From Sycon ciliatum (taxonomy: Eukaryota > Porifera > Calcarea > Leucosolenida > Sycettidae): a stretch of DNA of 64,000 bases. Each line of letters begins with the position of its first letter. Position 1 is the stretch's first letter. A program made the position numbers and the translations under genes. The notes below the pieces were generated by a model, which did no database searches, was not told the DNA's origin, and saw only the letters and a program-made list of their open reading frames with translations. Shown here in pieces: positions 62,830 to 64,000 of this stretch. Location of the stretch: the NCBI RefSeq assembly GCF_964019385.1, contig NC_088654.1, positions 4,981,597 to 5,045,596 on the forward strand, given 5' to 3'.

Positions 62830-64000
62830 TGATCGACGAGACAGGATTCCTCTATTCCACTCTTTGAAGTCTGACGTTGAGTCTCGTCAAGTTCACGCTC
62901 ACTTCGGCAAACTCGCCGAGCACGCGGGCTGTTGCTTACAATTATTTGAAAGATGCAGGAAATCGTGACCACTAGCACGTCCAAGCCACTGCAATCAAGA
63001 GAGACGGGTGGAGGACATTCGTTCAAAACTACACGGGAGAGTGCATCTGGCATCAATACTCAACTAATGTTGACCTTCGCTTTCTCAACTATTAGTATTA
63101 CCTCAAACTGTGCTGGCCAGTAAATCAAGACAGTAGTTTGGACAGCTCCGGCACGTACGCAGCACTCAGCAGCGCTAGCTAGCTGGTGCTAGGGGTCGGC
63201 CCAGCTGCGTTTGCGCCGGAATGATCAAAAGTTGAGTACAATCGATCGAGCGGGCTGATCCTCCTACTGAGTGCGTTCGATTACACACTTGAATAGATTC
63301 CTGAATCCATTCGCCTGGATTAAAGTCGTTCGTTTTTATGTCATGAGCCCTGGAATCGCTTCGGAATCGATTCCACCGATTCACATGGTGTGATGTAAAT
63401 AGCCAGGGGCGATTCTGATTCACCCGGGGCAATGCAGTGGCGGGAAAAGAAGCCACGTGTTAAGAAGTCATGACGGTAATAAAATGGTCCGACACATGAA
63501 CACAACTCCACAAAACCTATTCCAGAAACAAAATAGGGGAAAGGCAAGATAAAGGAGGGAGAAGAATATGCTAGCGAAAATCGTGCATAGCACAACTGGG
63601 CACAGTAGTGAGTTGCTTCAGCAAAATGTGTTGCTCTTGGCATTGCTGCGCTCCGGTAACAAGCAAGGAACATCATAAGCGGAGCAATATCGCACCGAGC
63701 AGGGAACAGCATTTCTTCTGTCTTGTCATCATCGAACAGCGTCCAGATCCAAGGGAATGCCTCGGCATAGTCCATTTTTCAGGCAACACCTAGCGTCAAT
63801 GGAAACATGGAATCTTCTGCATGCGAAAGGAACTATATCATATACAATTACATGTGAAAGAAAAGCGAAGAGAAGAAAGTCAGTTTCAAAAAGGATTTTT
63901 TTCGTGCAATCAACGACTTACGATCCTTTTGACCTTTTGTACAACGTGATGACCACGTAACCAAAACTCATTGTGATTCAACATGTTCACGCGGTTCGAT
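62830..64000. other. No gene recognised
   Basis: Presumed 5' region of the secreted glycoprotein gene; a MITE-like GTGCGTTCGATTACACA terminus at about 63265 and GGAATCGATTCC-type palindromes at about 63350-63385. Frames are short. Confidence 0.45.

Overview
The window is eukaryotic and almost certainly from an invertebrate animal; a sponge, cnidarian or similar early-branching marine metazoan fits best, though no species can be named. The reasons are spliced genes with short introns, AATAAA signals, several clades of non-LTR retrotransposon, MULE/hAT/pogo-type DNA elements, and hammerhead-ribozyme repeats. There is no bacterial gene organisation, no rRNA, no complete tRNA and no CRISPR array.

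Three structures dominate. (1) From 4.7 to 45.5 kb there are six copies, all on the minus strand, of one gene with its flanks. It encodes a protein of about 330 aa with a C4 zinc ribbon followed by a domain that resembles Merlin/ISXO2-like (IS1595) transposases but appears to lack two of the three catalytic acidic residues. Copies 1, 2, 3 and 6 have long open frames; copies 4 and 5 are broken. Pieces of the same flanks also occur alone. (2) From 13.9 to 22.9 kb lie two related tandem arrays, of 821 bp and 850 bp units, each carrying a recognisable type I hammerhead ribozyme. This is the layout of animal retrozymes or Penelope-associated repeats. Both arrays end in an inverted partial copy. (3) Mobile elements are nested in and around these arrays: two small LTR elements with 4-bp target duplications, one of which carries a broken polyubiquitin sequence behind a signal-peptide ORF; TTAA-flanked elements with a conserved small ORF; a FLYWCH/MULE transposase remnant; a 2.1-kb insertion with a 9-bp target duplication that separates gene copy 6 from its upstream block; pogo-like, hAT-like and foldback MITEs; and a satellite mosaic at 33.5-37.4 kb.

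The right third (46-63 kb) holds the best host-gene candidates. These are a three-exon plus-strand gene (46.27-47.76 kb), a two-exon minus-strand gene for a secreted, probably GPI-anchored Cys-containing protein (48.55-51.15 kb), and the first exon of another secreted glycoprotein (62.19-62.83 kb, minus). Two large non-LTR retrotransposons lie between them (53.9-57.7 and 59.4-62.1 kb). Both are on the plus strand and nearly readable, but each is defective: one has a deleted endonuclease middle, the other a 5' truncation and one stop.

All calls are by eye from the sequence. Family assignments rest on motifs and internal comparison between copies, not on database searches.
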